Part shown: positions 10,965 through 20,915 of the stretch, piece by piece
Layout of the letters: every line of letters starts with the position of its first letter
Numbering within the stretch: the stretch's first letter is position 1
Origin: Rhizophagus irregularis
Lineage: Eukaryota; Glomeromycota; Glomeromycetes; Glomerales; Glomeraceae
NCBI RefSeq assembly: GCF_026210795.1
Contig: NC_089430.1
Span: forward strand, 5,952,001-6,016,000
Length of the DNA stretch: 64,000 nt
Direction: 5' to 3'
The notes under the pieces: generated by a model
The model's database searches: none
What the model saw: only the letters and a program-made list of their open reading frames with translations
What the model was told of the DNA's origin: nothing
Made by a program: the position numbers and the translations under genes

Positions 10965-12232
10965 TCAGTCTTCAACCGAGACTTCTTGCATGAGCAATTC
11001 TCTTTCTGCTGAAGACATGACTTTTGAAGGTAGATATTGCTCTGATCCATCCGATAATCCCACGTACGGTAAAATAATACACACCCATTTAATTTTTGGA
11101 TTTTTTCCAAGCATTTTTGACCGGTCAAATATCGCGATTAAAAGTAAAGAGTAACATGAATATGACGCTGTCACGTGCCTAATATGGAAAATAGAATGAT
11201 TATTCAAAATGGTATCAGTATTATTGGGCAAAGATTGTTGTTAACTCACCACCAAGCATGTAATTGTGAATTCAATATTTTATTCATCCCGGTACAAAAA
11301 TGATAATCGATATTCCATCCAATGTATCCAATTAAAAATATTATAGATCCTCGAATCATTAATGCTCCTATACCTTTTTCATCCTTTAAATTAATTACGA
11401 TTGCAATTATATGTAGATATACGCAAATAGACATTAAGAAGAAAGAACCTATTTAAATGAGATGATAATAGTTAAAATTGCAATTTACTCGAATTTTCGG
11501 TACGTCAATTTAAGTAAAAATTCCTACCCTGAAAGATATAAAATTCAACTAATTTCATTATTCTGTTTTCATAATATTCCCCCAAAAATATTAATAATAT
11601 CGAAAAAATCAATCCCCACAAGAAAAGGGTGATCGGAAACCAGTTCCCAAATTTTCTTTCTTTCTTATTTTCATTTACAGAATAAAATAATATCAATAAA
11701 TAAAAAATCATTGGTATTCCATCAAAATGTTCAAACGGGAATATTAGCGTTCCGTGAAATAGAATTGACCCAAATCCTATAAACGTAATTCTAAAGATAT
11801 CATTGAAAGCGATTAATTTCGTGCAAAGGTGAAATTATTTGATTTATAAAACTTACGCTATAAAACATAATGAAAATCTATAATCAAAACCTTTAGAATG
11901 CATCATAGAGCCAAATATTCCTGCGCAAATGAGACATAACGATGATAAGGTATTAAAAAATTCCGCGATATAATATGATACTTCATAATTATTCTCGCAC
12001 CAATCTAGTGTACGAATCCAACGAAATTGTTTTTAAAAATAAAGACATGTGTATAGCTAGCAGTTAAGTAACAAATAAGAAAAATCGAATATTAACTCAC
12101 CAACTATATATATATATATTTTTTTCGAATGATCAGTTAATATTGTGGCGTAATGAATATAAAATTTCTAAAAAAATAGTCATTAATACCTGTAGAAGTG
12201 GGTTCTCCCCAAAATCCAACGGTGGAATTCAT
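10965..12232 (-). CDS. Alkaline ceramidase (ACER/YPC1 family)
   Basis: Five exons on the minus strand: 12232-12190, 12004-11857, 11790-11528, 11448-11250 and 11178-10965. They join in phase to 867 nt (288 residues), with GT-AG boundaries throughout. The product is a multi-pass ER/Golgi membrane hydrolase that releases a fatty acid from (phyto)ceramide. The N-terminal block FWGEPTSTDWCENNYE supplies the calcium-site residues Asp15, Trp16, Glu18 and Asn20, with Glu29 after them. These have the same spacing as in human ACER3. The catalytic zinc ligands are His76 in GFGSILFHGTL and His215/His219 in HAWWH. Hydrophobic helices fill the rest, and the length is typical of the family. The start is supported by the conserved N-terminal motif directly after the ATG. 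No damage is seen, so it is probably functional. Confidence 0.93.
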
Positions 12233-12353
12233 TTAATTGAATTATAATATATAGTACTGTATTCTAAAGTTCAAAAGTGAGTTGCTTTGAAAGCTTCGTC
12301 TCTAATAAATTTACAGGTCAAAATTTGGTCATTTATGTAATAAACATTGTGCT

Positions 12354-12768
12354 ACTCAATTTAAGGATGGTCAGTCGGTCTTTCGGTCCTGGACGGTCCT
12401 GCCCGGTCTTTGGGAAAGTTATAAGGAATGCACCCTTGAATTTTTAAGGCGCAGCAAGTATGGCTAAAGACCAATAAATGTCAAAATTTGGCCTTTATAC
12501 TTCTTCTTTTTTTAAGACCAGCAGAGGCGAAATTGGAAAAAGACCGAAAAAAGCAAAAAATACTGGTTTTGGCAAAATAAAAACCTGCCTAGCTCTAAAT
12601 TGGGTGATTAGATTGAGACCAAAATTTACCACTTTTTGGTCTTTAATCAGTTCTGTTGTGCTACAAAAAATTGGAAGCACAGCCTTATTACTTTTCCAAA
12701 AATTTCCTAAAGACCGATCAGGACCGATCAAAGACCGCAGGACCGACTGACCATCTCTAACTCAATTT
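12354..12768. mobile_element. MULE-like MITE with GGTCAGTCGGTC ends
   Basis: The element at 12363-12759 starts AAGGATGGTCAGTCGGTC and its reversed end is TAGAGATGGTCAGTCGGTC. It is flanked by the 9-bp repeat ACTCAATTT (12354-12362 and 12760-12768). Its terminal regions are rich in GGTC/GACC motifs. Open frames on both strands inside it are by-products of its composition. Confidence 0.82.
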
Positions 12769-13392
12769 GATGTAAATATGCATGTCGGGGCTAATTTGCT
12801 TGTTTATCGTTTTTTATTAATACCCCGAAATCAATATAGATAGATGCGATAATATGCATAATTATTTAAAACAATGCAATGTGTTTAGAAAGGATGTGAA
12901 AATATATCATATAAAAGATTAAAAATTTAAAAATTGACCTGTAACAGGACCTCGGAAACTCTATATAAAGAATTATCAAATATAAAACCAGTTGTGCAAA
13001 TTGGTTATTCGGATTTTGTAAAACCGGTTTGAAACAGATTGAACTGGTTGCACAATTTGGTTTTCAAAAATAGAACTGGTTCTAAACTCTAATTAAAAGC
13101 AGGTATTGTCACAATTTCTTTTTTTTGTTAGTCTTTATTGATTTATTGCCGGTAAAATGGGAAAAGATTAAAAATTTGTCATTGGGTAATATTATCATAA
13201 ATATATTTATGGTTAGTCGTTAAATTGGGCAAAAGTTATTATTAAAGGTGCAAACTTATTAGCCGTAACTGTGACGTAAATTAGTAAAGTCATATGTAAT
13301 AACTACAGTAGTTAAGTCATATAAAGATGTATGGACGTAATTTAAAAATTTGCATCATACATATATATATTTTAAGGGTATTATATTATAAA
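12769..13392. other. Intergenic stretch with short related repeats
   Basis: No gene. Around 12980-13090 the phrases ACCAGTTGTGCAAATTGGTT and GAACTGGTTGCACAATTTGG recur in inverted form, perhaps the relic of a small palindromic element. Confidence 0.45.
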
Positions 13393-13583
13393 AGTATTAG
13401 TTATTTACTGATCCAGACATCTATCTAGTAGTATATAAATGGGTTATAAATAACTTTTTTATCATCCAGATATACTAATTGGTCTGCCAGTTTATAATTG
13501 GCGGAAAAAATCCTAAATACCAATTAGTAAGCTAGGTGATAGAAAATATTATATACTACTAGATTAGTAAATAACTAATACTT
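13393..13583. mobile_element. Small MITE with AAGTATTAGTTATTTAC ends
   Basis: AAGTATTAGTTATTTACT at the left and its reverse complement at the right bound 191 bp. The subterminal CTAGTAGTATATA motif is also repeated inverted. The target duplication is not clear. Confidence 0.65.
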
Positions 13584-13869
13584 ATACAAACGACAATATT
13601 TTCAACCATTTATGTTTGGAATGGAAAATTTTTGACTCTTTACCATAAAAAACAAGTAATTAGCATTAATTGAATATAAAATCCAATAAGAGTCATTATC
13701 AGTTATATTTTTGTTTATAATAGGTAATTTTTATTTTAGGATGTTGCTCCGGGATAATGGTTTTGATTCGGGTTAATAATATTGGATGGGTTCGGGAAAT
13801 TTTCCATTTCGGGATATCTAATGGGATTCGGGGATTCGGATATTGGTTTCGGTATTCGGGAAATTAAAT

Positions 13870-14425
13870 AGTGTTTCAATCCGCGGATAATCCATTATCC
13901 GTCAATCCGATCCGATTAATATCCGTCACCCGTCAATCTGATCCGTCTAATAAAATACAATCCGGATATCCGTAGTGACGGATTGAAAATTATCCGGATA
14001 TCCTCTGATAATCTAAATATATGGGAATTTACTACGATATTTCCAAAGTTTAAGTGGCCGAAGAACCGAAGGATCTAAAGAAGGATCTAAAGAAGAAAAA
14101 CGAAATTAGTGAAAGAAAAGAAGCGAAAAAGGAAATTAGAAAATATTAACCATCCGTTGTCTCCAAAGTCTAAGGACTTTAAAGAAGAAAAATGAAAAAA
14201 GTAACGGAAAAAAGAAATAAAAAAGTTAACCTAACTATTGTCTCCGAAGTCCAGGTGGTCGAAGAACGAAGGATCTAACGAAATTAGAAAAGCTGAAAAT
14301 AAAAAAAACTTTTTTCACACGATAATATCCGTTACGGATATCGTTTAAAAAATCCTATCCGGATAACCGTAAATGGCGGATATCCGTCCACGAATACGGA
14401 TTGCGGATAAACGGATTGAAACACT
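13870..14425. mobile_element. Foldback element with AGTGTTTCAATCCG ends
   Basis: The left end AGTGTTTCAATCCGCGGATA and the reversed right end AGTGTTTCAATCCGTTTATC bound 556 bp. The terminal regions are packed with degenerate ATCCG/CGGAT motifs that pair across the element. The centre holds two related stretches (14042-14085 and 14246-14280) sharing GGTCGAAGAACGAAGGATCT-like sequence. No coding frame. The target duplication is not resolved. Confidence 0.65.
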
Positions 14426-14544
14426 AAATCAAGCTTCTCTCAAAGCTATATTCCTTCTGTGATTGAGAAACATATTTGTTTTACTTGATTCTGTTAGGGT
14501 CCTATGGGTCAAAAAGAAAATTTCAGGCACTCTTACACTACGTT

Positions 14545-14690
14545 GCATCAGTGCAATAGATTAGAGCATCTTGATATATAACTGTGGGATTTGGGTATTC
14601 GTGCTATTGCGCGTTTATGTCCTAAACTCAAACATCTTGACCTCGGTCAGTGTAAGATCGGTAATTCAAGATTTTATGTGTGAAACACTA
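14545..14690 (+). pseudogene. Leucine-rich-repeat (F-box/LRR type) gene fragment
   Basis: One frame reads LGIRAIARLCPKLKHLDLGQ followed by CKIGNS, the classic spacing of cysteine-containing LRRs in F-box/LRR and AMN1-like proteins. A stop codon and frame change interrupt it a few codons upstream, where EHLDI is visible. No full gene can be assembled. Such receptors act as substrate adaptors of SCF ubiquitin ligases, but this fragment cannot be functional. Confidence 0.5.
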
Positions 14691-15535
14691 GAAGGGACAT
14701 TTCATTCCAGATTTGGGAAAATAGTTCAAGGCAATTATCCAGTAACAGTTTATTATTTGAGGCTAAAGAAGTATAACGAAACAGTGATGATTGTCTCAAG
14801 TATATTTTCATGTATAATTTGTGTTGCGAGGTTTGAATTAGATCATGCTCTAGTTGAAATGATAGAAATGTTCGAGCAGAAAACAAAGAGACAAATCTGA
14901 GTGGTGATCATCAGCTCACAATGTGTGTACTCCTGATCACCATGTGACAAATATATGGATCACTAGACAAGCTCTGTGCGACATATTAATTTTCGGCCCT
15001 TCGTTCGGGATGAAAACGAGTTCATAGCTCTGAATAATTTTTTTCGAATACAATGCCTTCAAGCATGTTTAGGTTCATAGTTTCTAATAAACTTTCTAAT
15101 ACAATATCTTTCAAAGTATGTTTAGACTATCATTCCGCAGATCAAAGATTGGGGGATATTTTTTCCTGAACAAACATGAGAAAAATGTGAAAGAGTGTCT
15201 ATTTGCAACACAGGGCATACTCTATAAGTAAATAGTGTCGACGAAAGCATATGCTATGAAGAGCTGAGGACTTCGCAATTTTGAGATCGCCAGGCGTAAA
15301 ACCAAGTTTGTGTCTTGCAAGATAGATCTATATGTGCTTTCATGGAACTCTTGGCATCATACGACAATGCTAATTATGACTCATATCTCCTTAACTTTTT
15401 CCTAGTAAGATACAAAGCATGTAGTGGTATGTGGAAGCCAACTTTCCCGCAAAAATTTTAAGGTATGTACAGTATATGCCATAAGTTATGCTTACATGCA
15501 AGCGAAAATTTCTCACAATGGGCCTTGTCTTCCAG
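14691..15535. other. Gene-poor stretch, possible gene relics
   Basis: Composition is nearer to coding DNA than the flanks. The frame 14571-14900 overlaps the LRR relic in the wrong phase. I see no interpretable protein. Confidence 0.4.
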
Positions 15536-15790
15536 TGCAGATAATGATATTATCAGTCTTAACTTCCGCTATCGTAATGCAGAAAATAAAAATATAATTT
15601 TCGCGCTTGAGATTTCTAAGGATAAAAAAAGTTTCAGATCTTGAAAATGAAGTGAGAAAAAGGTTGGGGCCAATCGAACATAATGACTTCCTCCGTAAAA
15701 TTTATCCTGAGGAGAAGCCCTATACGAACAGAAGATAGGATTTTTTCCTATTTTAACGAGACGCCTGATGATGAGGATCGTATTCACATC
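15536..15790 (+). pseudogene. Unidentified gene relic
   Basis: Protein-like segments appear in more than one frame: DIISLNFRYRNAENKNIIFA, then VSDLENEVRKRLGPIEHNDF, then NETPDDEDRIHI before a stop. Stops and frame changes separate them. The composition suggests a decayed exon of a protein-coding gene, family unknown. Confidence 0.35.
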
Positions 15791-16518
15791 TGAATTCTTC
15801 CCTAACGAGTAGTTAGAGGTTTTTTTTTACCTATATTTGCATCATGTAAAGCGATCTATTTGCAATTTTTATATATTATTGTCCGCTTCCGGCGAGTTTA
15901 TTTCATAAATATTTATTTATTTATTTTATTTCTATTTATTTCATTATTATTATTTTACCAGTACATGAGAAAGCGGTCACGTGTAATGATGCAATGCCTG
16001 TGCGACATAAAAACATATATAACAATTGGTTAAATAGGTGCATTAGGTAGTATGGAGGGGAAGGAACTCTCATTTATTGATTAGAAACAACCGTTAACAA
16101 AATAAAGATTTCACTTGAACCTTTTTAAATTATGTAAGTTGTGTGTGCCAATTTTTATACTTTATTGATAAAAAGGAAGAAATGGAGAAGCGACCAAACA
16201 TGCACAAGTTTTACATAGCAATTGAGAAAAATATAGGTAGCAGAAAGAATAGAAAAGTTAAGACAAGATATTCCCTTATTCTTGCAATAGTAACTTGAAC
16301 TATGCTTTTTACTTTACATGACAAAAAATCGCGAAGAAGTAAGCTATACAATTTTTCATATTTGTGATAATAATGTTTGAGAAATCCAGATTGCTAAAAT
16401 AATTTTAAATGTGCCGATTTGATTTATCAGACTACGGATTGATTAACGTTATCGTTATTGTGTACGTGGTCAAATCTGTCCAATCATAATGCTATAATTG
16501 GTTAATAATAGTTGTTAA
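15791..16518. other. AT-rich stretch without recognised features
   Basis: Contains a TTTATTTATTTATTTT microsatellite near 15900-15955 and no credible gene. Confidence 0.5.
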
Positions 16519-17760
16519 TCAACGCAAAGCACAATAGCTTATCTTTGTTTCACGATAATTACGATGTTTGTAATTATAATCTAATTTATTCAATCCCACA
16601 GTAGAAAAATTTTGATCAGTATCTGAATCACCACTATCTGGATCACTATCAGAGATAGCAGTTATATTAGTATGGTTAATTATTTCTAGTCGTATGATAT
16701 TATCGAGTTCAAACATAGCATAATCTATGAATTCTTGCTTAAGGGGCATCTGGTAGTTTCCAAATATGGTATAGCTTCTTATGTGATCCAGAAATGGTAA
16801 TTTTATACCCTTTGCCCTTTGGATATTAGAAATTTGATATACAAATCACATAAAAAACACCATTTTTTAGATACTGCTATATAACCAATGTCCTTCTTGC
16901 CCCATTAACTTGACCAATACGTTTAATTCTGCGTGTAAACACAATTTTTTTGTTACTTCACAGTCCAACATACCTGGCGTTTCTTTGCCATTTTTGCCAT
17001 ATACACGTACTAGATTTTTCTTTATCACAGGATCATTCAAACATCTTTTCTTAAATTCATCAAATTTATAATTAGTTCGATCAAGAAAATAATGTTCGAC
17101 AGTATCACTCCATGAAGATACGGTTTTATCGACCGTATTAGGATTCAATAATTCCAATTCTATGCAAGAAAAAAGAGGTTTGTACTTTTGTTTACATGCG
17201 CAATTTGTGATATCAATAAAAGATGTAGTATAGGACGCTACTTTTTTCATATGTCTTAAAAATTTTTCCGGAATTGTCAGATCCTTTTTTGCTGTTGGAT
17301 AATAATGGTAACAAAACATAGATATAACCCTAACCTTAACCCTAACCCTAATCCTAACTAATTCTAATAATAGCGTGGATTTCACTAAGTATAACATCAA
17401 CATTTTCAGATTTAGCATAATCTAAAAAAGAATTAATATATTTTTTGTCTTTATTGACGGTTATATCTTTCCTAAGTTTGTTCAATCTCCTTATGAGCTT
17501 ATATTCACAGTACTCAAATATAGTAATTGCTAATTTTTTCACATCATCTCTTTCCTGTGCCTCTTCAAATGTCATGGGAGCATCTTTAGGATTTCTTTAA
17601 CTTTGTCGATATATTCATGATCTTTTTTTTGCCATTTATCATTTTTAGCGATATAAATTTTACACTTCTTTGATAAATTTTCCAAGTTTACTGCCATTAC
17701 TTCTTTATCCCTTGCTAGTATGGCTGTTAGTTTACCAATAAATTTGTCAAGATCTGACAG
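16519..17760 (-). pseudogene. OTT_1508-like nucleotide/nucleic-acid deaminase, decayed
   Basis: Read 17760 to 16519. An N-terminal helical region (about 17760-17590) continues after a frame change into 17575-17354. It is interrupted by telomeric repeats, then resumes in the frame 17320-16867. The zinc/catalytic His-Ala-Glu is in CLHAELNVLV near 16905-16935. The partner Cys-x-x-Cys occurs as KWCFLC near 16830, but in a different frame. A C-terminal block YKITISGSHKKLYHIWKLPD lies in a third frame, and a final block MPLKQEFIDYAMFELDNIIR in yet another. This order (HAE, CxxC, SGSH...LP) fits the fungal OTT_1508-like deaminase family. With at least four frame changes and an internal insertion the gene is dead unless the assembly is wrong. 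Its downstream end is acidic (SDSDPDSGDSDTD). Confidence 0.7.
17325..17360. repeat. Interstitial telomeric repeat tract
   Basis: Six tandem hexamers of the TAACCC type (TTAGGG on the minus strand), some with single substitutions, lie within the deaminase pseudogene, exactly where its reading frame is lost. The unit matches the telomere repeat of most filamentous fungi. Confidence 0.9.
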
Positions 17761-18420
17761 TATTCAACTCCTGGACCTTCCCTAAAGTGTGTGAGCTCTA
17801 TGAGCTTAGCGATGACCCGAATCCTAGTATTGATGTATATCCCGTTTTTCATTGTGGTTCTGTGGACACGAAGGATGGTAAGTATAAAGAGGCATTGCGA
17901 AAACTTTTTGATGAATTGGAGACACGCATTGCAACAACCCCACAAAAAGCATCTATTCCTACACTTATCTCGCCTCTGCAACTTTCCCGTTTAAAAGCCA
18001 AATAAAAATAGTACCTGAGAAGTTGGTTGAAGGTAAAAATGGACGCGGGAATCTTGACTATGGAATTGAATCGCGTACAACCGGGAGAACAATTGGTTTG
18101 ATCGAGGTCAAAAAAGATGACTTTAAGCAGGGCTTTGCTCAGGCTACTGTGCAGATGGAATCTTCTCTTTCTCGCAAGCGCAAAGCGAATGAAATAGACG
18201 ACGAGCACGAATATGGATAAAGTATAGGAATTGTAACAGATGCGGAAAAATGGTATTTTATGGAATGTACATTAGAAAATGAAAGGAAACTAGTGTTTAA
18301 GCTGTCGGCCTCTATTTGTTGCGTATGAAGGATGAGGTATGAAAGACATGGCGGAAAAAGTCGGCCGAGTCGTATTTTATGGTTTTAGAAGAAGCGCGAG
18401 AAGCAGGTGAAAAATAAAAA
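17761..18420 (+). pseudogene. PD-(D/E)XK-nuclease-like gene of an amplified fungal family, decayed
   Basis: The first segment (to 18005) reads ELYELSDDPNPSIDVYPVFH. After a stop, the second segment 18005-18220 reads EGKNGRGNLDYGIESRTTGR and then TIGLIEVKKDDFKQGFAQA. The Asp/Glu, Glu-x-Lys and Gln positions in LDYGIE, IEVKK and QATVQ resemble the core of PD-(D/E)XK nucleases. A third segment, SIGIVTDAEKWYFMECTLEN, follows another stop, and a degraded tail with further frame changes runs to about 18420. I remember this family as abundant in Rhizophagus, often near effector-like (Crinkler) genes; that is recollection. It starts within a few bases of the head-to-head deaminase relic. Stops and shifts make it non-functional. 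Confidence 0.6.
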
Positions 18421-18476
18421 GGGTAAGGTCAGGTGATCTTGCGGGGATTTAGGCATAGAAAATTCGTAATGTATCA

Positions 18477-18646
18477 CATAAGACCTGGGACAAACTAAAG
18501 TTTTGAACCCGATCCGCCGATCCGGTATTTTTAGATGGGCACGTGATCCTGATTTGATAGTTTGATTTGTAAAATAAATAACAACTGAACCGGATCGGTG
18601 GGTCGGCGGTCGGGTTCAAAAATTTATTTTGTCCCAGGTCTTATGA
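18477..18646. mobile_element. MITE with CATAAGACCTGGGACAAA ends
   Basis: CATAAGACCTGGGACAAA at the left and its near-perfect reverse complement at the right (18629-18646) bound 170 bp. Subterminal GAACCCGATCCGCCGATCCG and its inverse extend the pairing. Non-coding; target duplication not resolved. Confidence 0.75.
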
Positions 18647-18764
18647 ATACAGCTGTAAATAAAAAAAATTCTTGGCAAATTTCAGCCGGGGGCCCCGGCC
18701 AAAAATACGTATATATTTTTATTTTGAATAATTATGTACAGTGTATTAGTTATATATATAGATC

Positions 18765-20350
18765 ATGTCATCCGAGCTTGAATTATTGAAACAGCGCATC
18801 ACTGAGCTTGAGGCTGAGAATTCCGGTCTTAGAATCAAGCTCTCAGTGTCTGATGCTGAATAAGAGCGAATGGGGAATATAATAAGAGGCGTGATGCTGA
18901 AAATGCCAAACTCAAGGCCAGAATCGAGGAGTTGGAATCTGAGTTTAGAGATAGAATTATGAAAGTGGAACAGAAGCAGACACTAAATGATTATTCTTCT
19001 AATCTCAGTTCATCTAACTTCAATTTGGTTGCAGATCAGGTACCCATGGTAACGCATCACGAGAAATCATCGGTGGATACTTCATTACCTGAAGACAAGG
19101 AAACGGACGCTTTCTTGGATGAGGTGCATAAGAAAAAGGTTAGTAATGAGATTAGACAACGTAATAGAGAGAAGAAACTTCAAGCTCAAGAGTCTCTTCC
19201 AATATCTCCTGAAGAGAAAAGGCCTCAAGTTCTCGACTCGATTACTTATCAGCTAATTCAAAGTGCAAGAAGGGGAAGGGTGTGAATAAGCTTAAGCAAG
19301 AATTATTTGCTCCGGAGTTGTCTACACAAGATTGAACATGTGACCGAAATTTCCGAGACATTATGTCCCGGAAAATTTACCTCTGATAACAAATCTAGCA
19401 TTGATGAAGCCTTACAACATCTAGCTCAGTTATGCGATAGAGCTTTTGACGCTGAAGATAAAGCAAATCGAGCTAATCAGGAAGAAATTTTATGCCGGTG
19501 CCTCTATGCGAAGGATTTCATAATTCAGCTCAATGGATTATAGAAAACAGTGGAGATAAATTTGGTGAAAAGAAGGCAAAAGGCTTACTATATGATTCCA
19601 TTACAAAACAGCTTAACTTGCTTCGTAAACAGAGATCCCAAGAAACGGGGTTACAACTTCGAGATGTATCACGAGATAGTTTGCGCAAGAAAACTCAGAG
19701 AGCTGAGAAAGTCTATAAATTTATCGAACAAGTGGGCCTGGATAAAATCAAGTATATAAAATCTTATAGTGCAACTTCTATTTCAGAGCTTACTAATGAG
19801 CAAATTCAAGAGGTTATAGATTGTGGAATATCTTCGGAACAATTATCTCTAGTAACTGATCATGTGACTGAAATTTCCGAGACATTATGTCCCGGAAAAA
19901 AATTGCCCATACCTGAAGAAAATACATCATCCACACCTCAAATCGCTCCAGTTAAGGCAGAGATCAATCGACTATGATGATGTATATTTTGATGAAGAAC
20001 TTGATTATGATTCCACACCTCAGTCGGTGAAAGAAACGAATGAAGAAGTTGTTTCGCAATCAGTTAAGACAGACGATGATAGTAACTGTAATCGCAACAG
20101 TGATTCTGAAGAAGAGATACCAGACGATGGATATAATGGATACGGTGGATATAATGAATATGGTGAATGTGATAGAGGTTATTATTCTCGTGACGGAAGA
20201 TACGAAAGAAAAACCTCCCCAATGATGAGTCCTATTACCTCTCCGGTACCGCCTAGGAGAATTATCGGGCAGAACGCAAGACGAATTATTTGGATTATCT
20301 ATTTCTTTTTTTTTCGAATCACGTGGATGGCAATACATCATGCGCAGTAA
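18765..20350 (+). pseudogene. Coiled-coil protein of an amplified fungal family, frameshifted
   Basis: It starts MSSELELLKQRITELEAENS (18765), a heptad-rich coiled coil. A TAA at 18861 and a frame change lead to 18932-19285 (DAFLDEVHKKKVSNEIRQRN). A stop near 19283, a frame change to 19307-19543 (SSIDEALQHLAQLCDRAFDA) and another to 19492-19977 (RKKTQRAEKVYKFIEQVGLD) follow. The acidic, Tyr/Gly-rich tail is at 20027-20350. A 40-base block encoding VTEISETLCPGK occurs twice (about 19331 and 19859). I recall this family (N-terminal coiled coil, central helical domain, acidic tail) as highly repeated in Rhizophagus; its function is unknown to me. At least four disruptions make it a pseudogene or a badly assembled copy. 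Confidence 0.65.
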
Positions 20351-20481
20351 TAAGCTTATCAGCTTATCATGTGATTAGCCGTTAGATCCCGCTTCTATTG
20401 GTTGGAAGTGTGAACGATTATCATACTGTATTATTGATTTTGTTTCGTAAGACATCACTTTAATAACTTCCCATACTTCCC

Positions 20482-20763
20482 ATGCCTGTTCATGTTTACT
20501 TCAAACGAAATTCTGAGCACTGGGGTATTTTGGATTTTTTAAACAAATCTACTGAGGAACCTTTCAAACTCAAAATAGACACATACCTTAAATCTCTTGA
20601 GTTGATTATGAACAGTGAACAGGGAAAAAGGTGTGACAAAGCAAAGTTGTTATACGATGATTATAAGAAGGCAAGTAAAAATCTTTTTGCTGAAAGTGTT
20701 GAAATATGTGGCGTGACGGACCGAAATCTCTTAGATTGTTCGTCATTCAAAACTCTTAGTTGA
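20482..20763 (+). CDS. Hypothetical small protein
   Basis: An open frame of 93 codons beginning MPVHVYFKRNSEHWGILDFL, with an amphipathic helical middle (KIDTYLKSLELIMNSEQGKR) and a Cys-containing tail. Codon composition is balanced, unlike the AT-driven shadow frames, and an unremarkable 130-bp promoter-like gap precedes it. No family recognised. It may be a stand-alone gene or the first exon of the gene beginning at 20916, since the intervening 150 bases hold only a tandem duplication; no clear donor/acceptor pair joins them in phase. Confidence 0.5.
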   Translation: MPVHVYFKRNSEHWGILDFLNKSTEEPFKLKIDTYLKSLELIMNSEQGKRCDKAKLLYDDYKKASKNLFAESVEICGVTDRNLLDCSSFKTLS

Positions 20764-20886
20764 GCCACCAAACTAGTAATGGGGCACAGATGACCTCCTA
20801 GCTTGTCTGTTGTTAAAAAGACTCTTAGTCAATCCAGCACTAGACCCATTAGGGTACAGATGACCTCCTAGCCTTGTCTGATGTTC
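20752..20886. repeat. Tandem duplication, about 69-bp period
   Basis: Two units begin ACTCTTAGT (20752 and 20821) and share TACAGATGACCTCCTAGC-like sequence followed by TTGTCTG(T/A)TGTT. The first unit overlaps the end of the 20482-20763 frame. Confidence 0.7.
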
Positions 20887-20915
20887 TGATGGGATTAGAA
20901 ATCGAATGAAAATCA

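Noticed and set aside
10864-11154. Plus-strand open frame of 96 codons
   Set aside because: Antisense to the last exon of the well-supported ceramidase gene.
12478-12750. Open frames on both strands of this interval
   Set aside because: They lie wholly inside the MULE-like MITE and follow from its repeated GGTC/GACC motifs.
17325-17360. Telomeric hexamers as a chromosome end
   Set aside because: Only six imperfect units, with gene relics continuing on both sides, so it is an interstitial tract.
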